A stretch of 64,000 bases of DNA, from assembly GCA_964036275.1 (NCBI GenBank), contig OZ038434.1:31768947-31832946 (forward strand), in the 5' to 3' direction. The notes below the pieces were generated by a model that was not told where the DNA came from, made no database searches, and saw only the letters and a list, made by a program, of their open reading frames with translations. Below, piece after piece: positions 1-11,173 of this stretch. The number at the start of each line of letters is the position of its first letter. Positions within the stretch are counted from its first letter, which is position 1. A program made the translations under genes and the position numbers. This DNA is from Litoditis marina (lineage: Eukaryota; Nematoda; Chromadorea; Rhabditida; Rhabditidae).

Positions 1-501
1 TTGGTACCGACTTCTCAGACAGAACCTGGGGAATTAGAGGGGTGAGGGGGATTTTCGAAATGAAAAACAGTCAGTGAGCTTCGTATCGCACATGTGCGGC
101 GAATTCAATTTTGCGCGGCCCCGAAAGTTTTGCATTCAACTCAAACCAAGACAATCCTGGAATAAGAGGGGTAGGTAGTGGAAAGTTCGTTTTCGCACGA
201 CACTGATCTCTAGTTTCCACGTATAAGTCTCGAATTTTCCACGGCCAACTCTTCCGAGCTTTGTTGTAGTAGGGCACGAAATTCCAGTTCTGGTCTACAC
301 GACCGGCGAATGCCTGCATTTCACGGCCTAGAATGTATTTTACTAGCTCAGAAACTACACTTGTCGCTGACTCTGGGAGCTACTGTCGCTGAATTGAGCG
401 ACAGCGACGTGTTTTGGCAACAAAAATTATGAACACTCAAGTGGCGACACCTCGTCGCTGTAGCGGAATTCGGAAACAAGAAGCCGACCGAACGCATGAA
501 C
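1..501. other. Left-edge non-coding sequence
   Basis: I see no exon with paired splice sites or recognisable protein similarity here. The block ends at the hexamer ATGAAC (496-501), which is repeated at 3920-3925 on the far side of the TIR element and is its target-site duplication. Short AGCGACAG repeats lie at about 360-410. Confidence 0.5.
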
Positions 502-1473
502 TGTGCGTGTACAAAAAGCGACACCGTTTTTTCAATCGCGTTCGCAAAATCGAGTCGAGGGGGCGTGGCGAATTCGACCAATCACAGCACGCCTATTCAA
601 ATTCAAAAATGGCGGGAATTTCGAAAGTTTAAATATAAGTCAAACTTTTTAATTTTAATTCAAATGAAACTTTTGGCATTGAAGCTTGTATTTATTCAAG
701 TTATGGTTTTATAATATTGTGATTTGCCTACATTATTGGTTTTTACAAAACCGAATAAGAAAACAGAAAACGACAAAAAAGGAGTTTTTATTATAATTAA
801 GTTAAGTTCAACTCGATATCACTCAGTCGTTCTTTATTTCACTGTATTTGGGAGTGGAGAATCGTTTAGGACTGGTTATGTTGTGGTAAACGGAGACACA
901 CAACGAGGAAAAAGAAAAGTTGTGAACGAGTGTAGAGGAATAGAGTTTATATACGTTTATAGTTCGTTTCACCGATCAATAGCCCTCTCTTACAGTAAAT
1001 TTCTGTGGGCGGAGCAACGAGGTTGGCAAGTATCCAAGATGTAGATTTGAATCAAAAATTAGGCTCAGGAAGGGACCGTACACCCAAGCTCTGGGCGGAA
1101 CGGCGCCATTTAGCGCACGGCCATAGGGGCACATGTGGGAGAACAAAATAGCTCTCACATACAGCTGGCTCTAGATCGCATGCCTAATATGATCAAAGTT
1201 ATATCACTTGAAGATTTAACCAAGAAAATACTACTCTGAAGTCAATTGAGCCACTATACTTCCTCACAACCCTTTATCTACAGAACGTGAGTTATATAGC
1301 AAACTCTATGTGGCTAATTTATGATAGTTCACAATAAATTTAATTCACTACAACAATTCTCTACTTTTCTGATTAATTCAATCAAAACTTATCATAATGG
1401 TGAAAGTGCAATAGTTCATTATTAAACACTCAAGAGGTGAACGATTGATTTGGAAAAACCCGGAAAAATAACG

Positions 1474-1946
1474 TTAAAGGGACCGTACCTCTATAATGTG
1501 CAATGTAGGAAATTTTTGAAAAATGAGAAGAGTCTTTCATTCTGTTTTGAGATCAAAGTTCATATATTACGTACAGAGAGTTCAGAAAACCACATTATTA
1601 CGGAGCAAAACAGAAGCCAACAGGACCTGGGTTACGGTAATGCAGCAATCCGTAATCTATCACTGCTTTGTAGTTTTAATGATATTTAGAAATCTTTTTA
1701 CACAGATTTCATATTGGTAATTTTGGCCATGTTTTGAATATGGTTTCGTAATTTTATGGACATTTTGAAAATTTTGTACGTAGGTGAACTCGGCGGTGTA
1801 TGTACGTGCGCGTGGTCGCGCCACATTTCTGAGAACACGAAACAAGACAGGAAGTTGACACCTATATGAATGATTTTGGTTTTTTAATGTGAACAACATC
1901 GACTAATCAGCTCAAACCTCCAAATTAAAGAGGAACGGTCCCTTTA
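1474..1946. repeat. MITE with TTAAAGGGACCGT ends
   Basis: The block begins TTAAAGGGACCGTACC and ends with the inverted form, GGAACGGTCCCTTTAA. Its right-hand 240 bp recurs, inverted and diverged, at about 29483-29700, with the same succession of motifs (rare gap, GACAGGAAGTTGACACC, CATGTTTTG). TTAA at both tips fits a TTAA- or TA-target element. It is nested in the larger TIR element. Confidence 0.6.
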
Positions 1947-3198
1947 ATTGAATAAAATTGTAATTTAATTGAAAGCGCCGCACGCGAGCCGCGACCCATG
2001 TGGTCGCATACTTGAATCGGCTGTCTGTTTCGCTTTCGTAGAGGTACATTGTTTGATGGAACGAACTATGTATAACAGAAAACTGAATAACTTGTTTTGG
2101 TTCCATACTACGTAGGCTCAGATTCACATAATAACCGGAAAATACCCACTGAAGATGATTGGGAGGAGTATAGCTCTAGCTCGAGGCTAGCTCTTTCCAA
2201 AACGGGTGTAAATGTCGGTGTTTAATGCTCTAAGATCTGGTTGTTCGTAGTTTGACCCTGCTGCTTTTCAATCGAATGAAACTTTCCACGCATGAACTCG
2301 TATTTAGTTCAAACATGGTTTTGTAAGGTTATTAATTAGCTAAAACGAAAGAAGAAAAACCCTTGTGTTATTGTAATGAATACAAAACTAAACAGTTTAC
2401 TTAGGTTTGATTGAAAGTAATGCAGGAGAGAAGCACTAAATATTTGCTAGTTGTTCCATTCTGATTCTCAAAATTGATTGAATCATATATGCAAACGTCA
2501 CACACAAGAACTTTTTTCGCGTGAAAGAATCATGAAAAGAAAAGATATAGATCATCCTAATGGGAGCTCTTTTTTAATATTTCATATGCTCTACATCTTG
2601 AAAACGTCTTCTAGAGCATCATCGTTATCACGTCTAATTTAACGTTTGTCCCTCTGCTATATAACAACTATATAACTCTGCTATATAACTCTGTTTTAAC
2701 AGTGTTTCAACCAACTACATCGAACATTGAGAATGCGATCAAGTTTGTAATTATAGATGAGCTTTAGTGTAAATCAGTTTGTGTGTGTACTACGCCGCAT
2801 AATATGTAATCATGAACAAATATTATTACCTCTATAGGGAAGTTATTTTGAGATCTAAGCAATAGAACAGAGAAAATATTGAACACACGTTGTGTGACTG
2901 CTTGTTTGAAGCAATAAAGTTTTGATATCTTCATTTTCACACTGAGTTTCTAGTACATAGGCGAACAACCTGCAAAATTCCGAACTGAAAACAGCGTAAA
3001 GTCTCCTATATTGAAGAGGGGTTTGTGGCGATCGTTTATACTAACTTTACCAGATAATCACGCTCCTCAACTTTCAAAACTATCGTTATGGTATCAATAC
3101 GTTCCACAGTTTACGAATGTGAGGTCGACCTACAACCACATCAAGTTAGAGCAATAATGACGCAACGCAGCTGGTTCTGGCCAATTCTACAACTTACC

Positions 3199-3432
3199 GG
3201 GGGTTCAGGTAACCTAACCTTTTTTGGTAACCTTTTTTTTAGGTTACCTTAGTAGGTAACCTGGAAGTAACTTAAAATGAAAAACCGGTTACCTGTTTTT
3301 CTAACGCAAAATGTGGTTTTTACCGTTACTTCGAACGGTAATCGGATTTTAGTTTTAGGTTACTTCCAGGTTACCTACTAAGGTAACCTGAAAAAGAGGT
3401 TAGCAAAAAAGGTTAGGTTACCGAAAAACCCG
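3199..3432. repeat. Imperfect palindrome rich in GGTTACC
   Basis: An inverted repeat has arms of roughly 70-80 bp around a loop of about 100 bp. Each arm is built from the short motif AGGTTACCT and its complement. It lies inside the 0.5-3.9 kb TIR element and has no coding potential. It may be an older hairpin element or an internal structure of that transposon. Confidence 0.6.
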
Positions 3433-4147
3433 GCTAGATATAAAATTCACCGCTGGTTCAAGCTGATTGGTAAATACAAACTTGATTTAGTTCCCCTTAA
3501 CGCCTTTACCTTCAACATTTTGGTTGACCACGTTCTAAAACAACGTAACCTCATCTTTTATTGAAAATTTTCGGTTATATTATGAACTTCAGCTTAAGTA
3601 GTATCGACTGAATAACATAGAACTAAAGATACTTGTTAAAAAACTTTAGTCGTTTTCTTAGTTGGTTGTTTAAAACTAATAATGTAGTCATAAAATCATA
3701 ACGTTAATAAATACAGGCTTGAATGCCAAAAGTTTCATTTGAAATAAAATTAATAAGTTTGACTTATATTTAAACTTTTGAAACTCCCGCCATTTTTGAA
3801 TTTGAATAGGCGTGCTGTGATTGGTCGATTTCGCCACGCCCCCTCGACTTCGCCACGCCCCCTCGACTCGATTTTGCGAACGCGATTGAAAAAACGGTGT
3901 CGTTTTTTGTACACGCACAATGAACCCTGCCTAAGAAATCATCTAGATACAGTTCTTCAGATCGGTGCATGGTATATTCTTGCCAAATACCATAACTTTA
4001 AGCTGATTTCAGTTTCAGTATCCGAGTACCTGAGTTGACGAAATCAGAGTGGATAGTCCGAAAATTGTAGCACATCCCTTTGCTGTGGTCGCATGATCGA
4101 AACACCCCTGAGTGTCCTTGGAAAGACAGCAAACTGCAAGTAGCAAG

Positions 4148-4253
4148 TATAGGGCATGCTAGATTTATAAAATAGCCGCCTCGTATGAGACTCGAACCCG
4201 GCATAAAAGTTTAGGAGGCGCGGACGCTAACCACTATACCAACAGTACCACTA
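4148..4253 (-). repeat. tRNA-derived SINE-like copy a
   Basis: Read on the minus strand it starts like a tRNA, with a pol III A box (TGGTATAGTGGTTAG) and B box (GGGTTCGAGTC). It then runs into a shared tail close to TTTATAAAT...CTATACT. Acceptor-stem pairing is absent. The same head and tail recur at 7043-7145, 24643-24746 and 25840-25945. Confidence 0.6.
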
Positions 4254-4257
4254 TTAG

Positions 4258-4860
4258 TATAAAAAACGAATGTAAAGAGATATTAGATTAGCTTTTGAGA
4301 TCAAGCTGCAAGGAAAATAGAAAAAGAGTTCAATAACTGTGAAAAATCGAAAAAGGGAAATGAAAAATCTGATCTCGCAATTTTCATGGGTCAAAAACAT
4401 TTTGGTGTTCTACTGAAAAATATCTTGCAGCAAACACACATTAGATGAAACTTCCGAATATGACAGTTGCTCATCACTGATTCAAAATTGTTAACAGAAC
4501 AGAGTATACAAGAAGTAAATTGAATATTCACGTACACTTTCTCAATGTCACTGGATCAATGCCATTAGAGCATTCGATAATCCACCATGATGTCTTCAAT
4601 GAAGAAGGGACCAAGATCAACTCAGAAGAAACTGCTACTACTAAGATCTGTGACACGTATGATGATCACCGCCTCGTAACGAAGCGACGTGAAAGAATAA
4701 ATATGAAATATGAATATGAACTTTCTCATTTTAATGTGCACTTTGTTCTTTGTAATTTCCCGTTTTCGAGTTCTGCTGTGTTTATTATGTTTCACGTGAC
4801 TGTGCGATTGACTGACAGTACAGCTGATCTTTATTTCAGGTACGTTTTTAGTGTAAGCAG
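4258..4860. repeat. Duplicated block with MITE A (copy 1)
   Basis: The sequence from GTATAAAAAACGAATG to the end of a CACGTGA-type MITE is repeated, diverged, at 6561-6912. Copy 1 carries an extra insertion of about 150 bp (around 4560-4700) inside the MITE. MITE family A is about 130 bp. It typically opens ACTAGAAGTAAATTGA, contains GTGCACTTTGTCATTGCA and closes near CACGTGACTGTGCAA. Other copies lie near 8175-8318 (inverted), 23879-24018, 25349-25470, 42241-42373, 44268-44395 (inverted) and 63962-64000 (cut by the window edge). Confidence 0.65.
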
Positions 4861-5238
4861 GAATGTTCTCAAAGATTGGGCACTTATTTTCTGAAGCTGT
4901 GTGTGAGATTGATCATGAAAATTGCGAGACAGTTCCCTCTCGAGTTATTGAACTCTTTTTCTATTTTCCATGCAGCTTGCTAATCTACTCTCTCTTTACA
5001 TTCGTTTTTCATACTAATTTATCTCTTTTTCTATATTTCCAAGGAAAATTAATATGAAACGATATTGAAGTCAATACCTGTTGAACATTATCAACAGTTC
5101 GAAACGAATAAATTAGGTGGTAAGTTTGACGTTAAGGTATTTGTGAGCGAATTCAATTGTTCGCCCCGAAAACTTAAAGCACACTTTCAACATCCAGTAG
5201 ACAGGAGACAAGTGTCGCATTGAGGTCGCTGGGCCGCT

Positions 5239-5312
5239 GTGCCTGCATGGCCGAGTGGTCTAAGGCGCTGCTCTGATGAGAGGCAGCGACCGTTCGAATC
5301 CCGTCTAATGCT
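5239..5312 (+). pseudogene. tRNA-Leu-like pseudogene
   Basis: A clear A box (TGGCCGAGTGGTCTAAGGCG, Leu/Ser style) is followed by a B box (CGTTCGAATCCCG). The 3' acceptor strand does not pair with the 5' one, the anticodon arm has an oversized loop, and no variable arm is seen. It is therefore a tRNA pseudogene or a tRNA-derived insertion rather than a working tRNA. Confidence 0.55.
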
Positions 5313-5518
5313 GAAGTTTTGCATAATAAACATCAAATTATACAGTTTTCAGAACGAAACACTTTCCGTAACTCGCTAACGAGAGAAAACTTTGTAAGTA
5401 GAGATATCAACATGAAAATCTGTCCGTGACAACATATTATCCACCAGCAAAGTAAACACTAAAAATTTGGAGAGAATTCTTCAGCCATCTCTCGGAAAAG
5501 ATACGGAATAGGTCAATG

Positions 5519-5570
5519 CAGCCGTCGCGCTAGCCGTCGCCGTCGCCCTAGCCGTAGCCGTCGCCGCCGG
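5519..5570. repeat. GCCGTC/GCCCTA hexamer tract
   Basis: About eight imperfect six-base units (GCCGTC, GCCCTA, GCCGTA and similar) form an unusually GC-rich patch in AT-rich DNA. No coding role is evident. It lies in an intron of the atlastin-like gene. Confidence 0.6.
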
Positions 5571-6560
5571 AAGTTATTTTTGCGAACCGCTAATTCCGAT
5601 AACTTTACAATATTTCAGACAAATTGAAAGCGTTTTTGATATGTTATACAACTTTTTCTCCTCTACCTCTCTCCATCAAAACCGAAAAAAAAATGATCCA
5701 GCCATTTTTGAGAAAATTTACTTAATCGTTTTTGGAATCTCGCATTTCTGTGTACAAAAACTAGTCTGCGCAGCGTTACGCGCTGCGCGCGATAGCGATC
5801 TTGTTGAAGACTCGTATGTAAGGGTTCTTACACAGCACACAGTGAGAACTACAGTATACCCCGCCGTTCTTTGGGCGATAACTATGGAACAAACATTCAC
5901 TCATAATCGCTTCTGTTTGATAACTACTTATTGGGAATATTTTTAATGTTCACCTCCTCTCCATTCTCGTCTTTGAGAAAGAATGGTCGGTTCGTCATCA
6001 GAATTCCCGTGGTGTCCCTATGTCTCCCACCCCTCCACGAGAAACCATCAACGTTCAGTGGTTTCAGTAGCCAGTCGTTATTTGCGGGGGGCTCTCCTAT
6101 AACTCATTCAACTATAAAGGTCATTAAAGTAAAAGTCATTTGAAAGTGGAAATCATTAAGTACAGAAACAGTCGAAAATCAGAAATAAAGTCTCCGAAAT
6201 TTATCGTTATTTTTATTTTTTCAAATCGCGACTAAAAGTGAATAGTGACTTCTCCTGACTTTCACTTTAATGACTTTCAATTATAAATGACCTGTTCCTG
6301 GCACCTCTCCTGAATAATTTAAATGATTTTTTGGATTACGTAACACAAGTGTTTTCGGATTGAAGTAAGAAAAAAGAGGGATCCAAGTTTAATTACACGT
6401 GGATCTGTTATTTTCTTCACTTTCAAGTGAAGCACGGTCGAACTTGAATTTTTACTTCTGTAATGATACCAAAACCTTAGAATCTTTTCTTGAAGAAGGG
6501 AAACGGCTACGTGTACAGATATGAGACCAAACTTGTTAGTATCACATCCAATATATATTG

Positions 6561-6912
6561 TATAAAAAACGAATGTCATTAAAAACTATTAGCTTTTGAG
6601 ATTGAACTGCACGGAATATAGAAAAGAGGTCATTTCAGGAGGAAAATGAAAAATCTCATCTCGCAATTTTATGGGTCAAAAACATTTTGGTTTTCTACTG
6701 AAAAAGAACTTGCAGCAAACAAACATTAGATGAAACGTCCGAATATGACAATTTCTCACTACTGATTCAAAAATGTTAACAGAACAGATTAATCTAAATA
6801 TTCACGTGAAGTTAGCATTCTAATGATGAATTGTGCACTTGTCTTTTCACGTTTCTGAGTTTTGCTATGTTTAACGTTTCACTTGACTGTATCATTACCT
6901 AACAGTGTATAT
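6561..6912. repeat. Duplicated block with MITE A (copy 2)
   Basis: This is the second copy of the 4258-4860 block. It shares the GTATAAAAAACGAATG start, the phrase GGGTCAAAAACATTTTGG and a terminal MITE A (about 6803-6912). It lies just 5' (plus strand) of the P-loop exon of the atlastin-like gene. Confidence 0.65.
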
Positions 6913-7042
6913 GTTTTTGAAAATCACTCACCGTTTTCGAAAGCAGTCAAGTATCTAATAAATAGATTGAGCAGGAAACTTTTCCCCTTCCGCATGGCAC
7001 CCGCCACCGATAGAATGGCCACCTGCGATATGAAACATCAAG

Positions 7043-7145
7043 TATAGGCGTGTTGAATTTTATAAATTGTTGTCTCTCTTCGGAATCGAACCTGAGAGAA
7101 AAAGATTTGTAGCCAGGCAGTACCCACTGAGCTACGAGATTAGTT
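7043..7145 (-). repeat. tRNA-derived SINE-like copy b
   Basis: On the minus strand it has an A box (TAGCTCAGTGGGTA) and a B box (AGGTTCGATTCC), then the family tail with TTTATAAAATT and CCTATACT. The tRNA arm differs from copies a and d, which suggests either repeated recruitment of tRNA heads or strong divergence. Confidence 0.55.
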
Positions 7146-8014
7146 AACTGGCAAGCTTTAGAGCGGGAGACATGTGCCCGCACACATCGGAAGTTGAGAT
7201 ATACAGTACCCTCCCGCCTTTCCGTTGGCGACGACTACACACTGGGAGATGTTCCTAGACTCTTCATCTAATTCGTTTTCGCATTCCCCCTGTTTTTATA
7301 TAGTACAATTCTATCAATTGTTCCTGGAATACTATTGTTTTTCGCGTTTCGCGCTTCAATTGGGTGTTGAACTCTGTACTACAGTAATCTTTGAAATTCG
7401 GCGGGCTTTCTCTAATGAATAATTTATTAATTTTATCTCAAACTCTCTGAGTTTTCAGTAGTAAACGTGTGTAAAGGTGCAAAATACAGGCTAAAATGTA
7501 GAGAAAATCCAAAAACACCAATATACAAAACTTCCCCCTGGGAATTTGAGCATGTTACTGTAGAGGTTTATAAGTGGGTGGTACAAACTATATGAACTTG
7601 TATCGCAGCGAATCGCGTACCTTTTTGTCACGAATTTCTGGGTCGTGCAGAATATTCTCCAGTTCCAAGTTGTAGAAAGTATAGGTGTCCTCGTCTTCGA
7701 CTGGCTTCAGAAGTGGAATAACTTCTGTTCTCATGTTCTGGAAAATGTTTTGGAAGGTTCGCTGCGCAGCGAAGCGCTGCGCAGATTTTTCAGGAGCTCA
7801 ACTGATCCAATGGGTACAAAAGCGTTGCAGATCGTCAAAAATTGACGAAAAAACACGTCGAACGTCAGATCGTTTGTTATTCAGACTATAAAAAAGATGA
7901 AAAACAGTAAACTTGATGAGAAACGTAATTATTCGTCAATATTCACCGAAAAGTGGAAAAATGCATTGAATTTCAAAGTTTGAGTTTTGCAAGTGAAACT
8001 ATATGTGCTTTCAG

Positions 8015-8148
8015 TCGGTGATTCTGTTATCAGTATTATCGACAGGTTATGGAGAGTTCTGTTTGGCGTTTACATGAAGGAAGTGGAGTTGAATCAGTTG
8101 CTAGCAGCGTCGCTCTGGCACATCATTATCTTGTCCTTATCAATTTAA
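8015..8148 (+). pseudogene. Orphan exon-like open stretch, possibly nuclear-receptor derived
   Basis: After a good acceptor (TGCTTTCAG) an open frame of 43 codons runs to TAA, with an amphipathic helical look (IIDRLWRVLFGVYM, then ELNQLLAASLW). This is vaguely like the middle helices of nematode nuclear-receptor ligand-binding domains, but I see no zinc-finger exon or partner exons. It lies on the opposite strand inside an intron of the atlastin-like gene. It may be a fragment or chance. Confidence 0.2.
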
Positions 8149-8329
8149 GCTGCCACGAAACGCTTTAAAAACGATGGCGCTATGAAGTCAATCGCACAGT
8201 CACGTGAAAACGTGTAAGTAAAGACAGCAGAACACATATACGTGTAATGAAAAAGTGCACGATTCTTCATTAGAATACTCACTTTACGCGACAATTCAAT
8301 TTACTTCTAGTATAACATTTTGCAATTGG

Positions 8330-8420
8330 TCAGCTACAAAAGTGAGAGAGCATGCAGGTCCATGAGATGGCAGACAGGCTGAGACAGTCTGCGTCCCTCT
8401 GGCCTAAAACTCTATCGTCG
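8330..8420. repeat. Hairpin MITE family B (first of four)
   Basis: The family is built around TTGGCCAGCTACAAAA-GAGAGAG, GCAGGTCA and AGACAGTCTGCGTC, and folds as a hairpin in the better copies. Relatives lie at about 39630-39850, 41395-41530 and 52570-52725, where GAGAGAGTGTGCAGGTCAGA faces its complement. This copy is partial. Confidence 0.5.
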
Positions 8421-9520
8421 AGGCCGCTGATGCTCGCAAGTTCAAAATTCTGTGAAACAAAAAAAAGTTCGACAGCCACTGAAAGTTCACTTAGTTTCTG
8501 GGAAGAGAAGTATAGTCTGTTCCACGCACTTATAACCCTCTACAGTAATCTTCGAGAACTTCTAGATCAACGTTTCCTAGTTCGATGTTTTTGGAATGAC
8601 TTCAATTTTCGCTATTGTGTTTTCTTTTCTATGCTACTACAAACAATGAAAGTGTGAAACCAAAATAATGATTTATTGCTTAGAAAAAGCCTTCTAAACA
8701 TGTGACAGATTACTGTAGAAGGACATCGATTGGTGAAACGAACTATATGATCTCTATCAAAGAGAATTGGATACGAGACTTTCGTTTTCGTTTGTTCTAG
8801 TTCATGTTTCGTTGCTCTGTAACCTTAACGAGAAACCGTTATCTCCTATGCGTCTTCATTATCTTATCAGCCAAATACCATCGTTTCCAAGCTAGCCTGA
8901 AAACTAGTGTAAGGTTCCGAATAGAGATGAGAAATTTTGAGAAATTTCGATGAACTCGTTAGCAAATATCATGCCTGTCAGCTCGAACATTGTGATGTGG
9001 TGACGTGGGGGATGTGTGAAACATCCTTAGAATTTCCGTTCGGACAATTTTGTAATATACTCATTTACATTGGTTTCCGTGACCTCACGGCGAAACAGAA
9101 ATCATAGAGCAAGTTTTAACCGCCGTCCTTAGCGTAACAAAACACATTTGTGGAACTGCTACAAAAACAAGCATGTGCAAGTTTGCCAAGAAGTTAACTA
9201 GTAAAAACTATTTAGAAATGAGTTGATCAGAAGTGAGTTTGATTCATATTTTGGACCACTTTTTATAAATATGAACTGTACTCAACGATTTGATGGATCC
9301 TATATACCGACAATAATTAAGAGGGTCTCGATAACACTAATTGACAATATTGATGTGCGCTTTTTCTAAAGTTTCTTCATTTTTCACTGACAGTTATAGA
9401 ATCGGAGAATGAATCACTGTACCTTCATGGTTTGAACTTTCTCAATCGACGTGGTCGGTTTGTACTCAGCTAATGCGTCTTTAAGTTGTTTCTTCATCTT
9501 CTCTTGTTTGGTAATTACCT

Positions 9521-10470
9521 CTGAAATTGGTAGTTTTCTAGTAAGCTAGGTAAAAAAAACGTGAGTTTGTGAGTTTGCAACAGCACAGTCGCTAGACTTT
9601 CCCAATTCAAACATCCGGCAAGGCACCTTTATCCCAAAGTGTGTCTTTTGTTTTGCTGTTTCGCAAGGCTAGTATAGTTTGTTTTAATGGCTAATGAGTA
9701 TTCCAGACTATTTTTCACCACTGGAGTTTCTAAAAAACACTGCAAATTTCTGTTAGCGTTTGTCCACTTTCATAAAAACACGTGAGTGAAAAAAGTTCTA
9801 GGAATACTTATGTTTGCTCTAAAAAATGGTCATCCGAAAATCTTGGCACCATACCAATGAGTCCCAGGGGAATGACCGAATCTATGCCCCGGTGGTTAGT
9901 GATATAGTCTTTTCCTTTCCTACTGAGACGCCTACAGTAGGATTTCAAAACTTCCAAGCCGTTTTTCTCACCTACTTTTGGTCGGAGAAGTTGATGATTT
10001 TCGTATTTCATTCTCCTTCTCAGGTAGAGTAAGTATACGAGAGCATTCTCCATTAACTTCATTTTTAGCCTCACAACAGCCTTCGGAAAGTTTGTAAGGT
10101 TACTGTAGGAGTCTCAGTAGGAATGGTGTGAACTATAGCAGACAGACTCGTATAGCTCGAGCAGACTGGTATCAAAAACTAGAAACGTATGTGCTGAAAT
10201 TTAAGGGTTGCGGCGGGTTTTTGTCTTATCAAAAGTATAACTACTACAAATGGAACATGAAATTTCTGGGCGAAGACAGGATTCACACATCGAATGACCG
10301 CATATTCCGACCAGTGGACGGACCTCTCTTTCATCTGAAAAATGGAAAAATTAAAACAATAGGTGTAAAACTATGTTACTATAGCATGGTAAGATCAGAA
10401 CTCCCTTTCAATCGTGCTCCAACTAATAAGCTATCGAATCACGCTACTTGGCGAGTCGCCGGCGACAGTT
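9521..10470. other. Gene-poor stretch with MITE C remnants
   Basis: No exon is recognised. Pieces of the short inverted-repeat family C occur at about 9895-9950 and 10095-10140 (TACTGTAGGAGTCTCAGTAGG and its complement, ending near AACTATAG). The open stretch at 10128-10508 has no paired splice sites or similarity that I can support. Confidence 0.5.
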
Positions 10471-10574
10471 TCATCGCGATAGATCATAGAAATGGGTTAA
10501 ATCAATAAACCGTGTGCTACTCTTCATTACTTGACTCTGACTGCCGAACTCCTATTCATTTTGGTCACATCGTG
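10471..10574 (+). repeat. 104-bp direct repeat, left copy
   Basis: This segment, from TCATCGCGATAGATCATAG to GGTCACATCGTG, recurs in the same orientation at 11174-11277 with only a handful of changes. The two copies are equally long and bracket the reverse-transcriptase fragment. Confidence 0.8.
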
Positions 10575-10619
10575 ACTCTTTCAAAAAATCTTTCACTCTT
10601 CAAATCTTTCAAGGAAAAT

Positions 10620-11078
10620 CTTTCACTCGGCTATTCTACCCCGTTTCTTGTACGGTTGCGAGTCGTGGGCCCTTTCCAAAGCAGAAATTGAGCGACTCCG
10701 AATTGTCCAGCGTAAGATGGAAAGAGGAATGTTGAACCGTCGGAGACAAGATCACCTCCCGAATGCCGTTTTGCGCGGAATCACTCGGTTGAAGGATGTT
10801 ATTATTGAAGCTGCAAAACTTAAATTAAACTTTGCTAACAGAATTGCCCACATGTCAAAATGTCGTTGGTCGTTGATTGCTACGGAATGGTGTCCGTACA
10901 ACAGAAAGAGATCTCCTGGCCGTCCAGCAGTCCGCTGGCATGATGACCTGGTTGAAGCCACCCGAAGCCACAACCGATAAGCCCAAAGAGGTCGTTGCCG
11001 CCCGCCGCGTATTCGTGGCCACGAATATCTCAGAGATAAGCAGATTTGGAGATCGGTCAAGGACCACCACTGTGTAAC
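10620..11078 (+). pseudogene. LINE reverse-transcriptase C-terminal fragment
   Basis: The frame encodes the typical tail of a non-LTR retrotransposon ORF2: an ILPRFLYGCESWALS motif, then IERLRIVQRKMERGML, then a GRPAVRWHDDLV block. These are the landmarks found after the polymerase domain in RTE/CR1-like elements. One in-frame stop (about 10980) is followed by further matching sequence to about 11078. Everything upstream (endonuclease, YxDD polymerase core) is absent, so this is a 5'-truncated dead copy. Its boundaries lie close to the 104-bp direct repeats. Confidence 0.8.
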
Positions 11079-11173
11079 ATTGTGATGTGACGAATAAAAC
11101 TTGAAAACTTGATCATCGTGGGACTCCACGGAAGCTTCCAAAAACAATCTTCCTACTGTAATAACGCATTAGG

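Larger units (their letters stand above)
502..3919. mobile_element. Non-autonomous TIR DNA transposon, 3.4 kb
   Basis: Two long inverted repeats face each other at about 502-712 and 3690-3919. Both start TGTGCGTGTACAAAAA. The right arm is about 19 bp longer because it duplicates a short GC-rich stretch (CGCCACGCCCCCTCGACT). Both sides are bordered by ATGAAC (496-501 and 3920-3925), a 6-bp direct duplication. No transposase-like frame is visible inside, so it is non-autonomous. The interior carries other repeats, including a MITE at 1474-1946 and a palindrome near 3.2-3.4 kb. The superfamily is not assigned. The element lies at the decayed 3' end of the atlastin-like gene. Confidence 0.75.
4030..9520 (-). 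pseudogene. Atlastin/GBP-like dynamin-family GTPase, 3' end decayed
   Basis: Membrane-fusing GTPases of the atlastin/GBP family shape the ER. Minus-strand exons splice in phase: 9423-9520 (charged helical segment, first residue shared with an unseen exon), 7621-7737 (ends PEIRDKK), 6932-7022 (P-loop exon, VAILSVAGAMRKGKSF), 5954-6096 (GFSWRGG, RDTTGIL: switch/G2) and 4030-4133 (DTQG, G3, then ATIFGLSTLISS). Each matches the expected order of an atlastin GTPase domain. The 4030-4133 exon starts in phase as FAVFP, but DTQG is in another frame, so one base appears lost near 4118. After that exon only a 27-bp gap separates a further short coding piece (LKVMVFGKNIP...), which soon meets a TAG. The TIR transposon then begins at 3919. 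The upstream half looks intact; the downstream half (rest of the G domain, middle domain, membrane anchors) is missing. I read it as a recent pseudogene. The first exon was not found. Confidence 0.78.

Noticed and set aside
5239..5312. Functional tRNA-Leu gene
   Set aside because: A and B boxes are good, but the acceptor stem does not pair and the anticodon arm is abnormal.
10128..10508. 126-codon plus-strand frame
   Set aside because: It runs into the 104-bp repeat, has no splice partners and no recognisable similarity.
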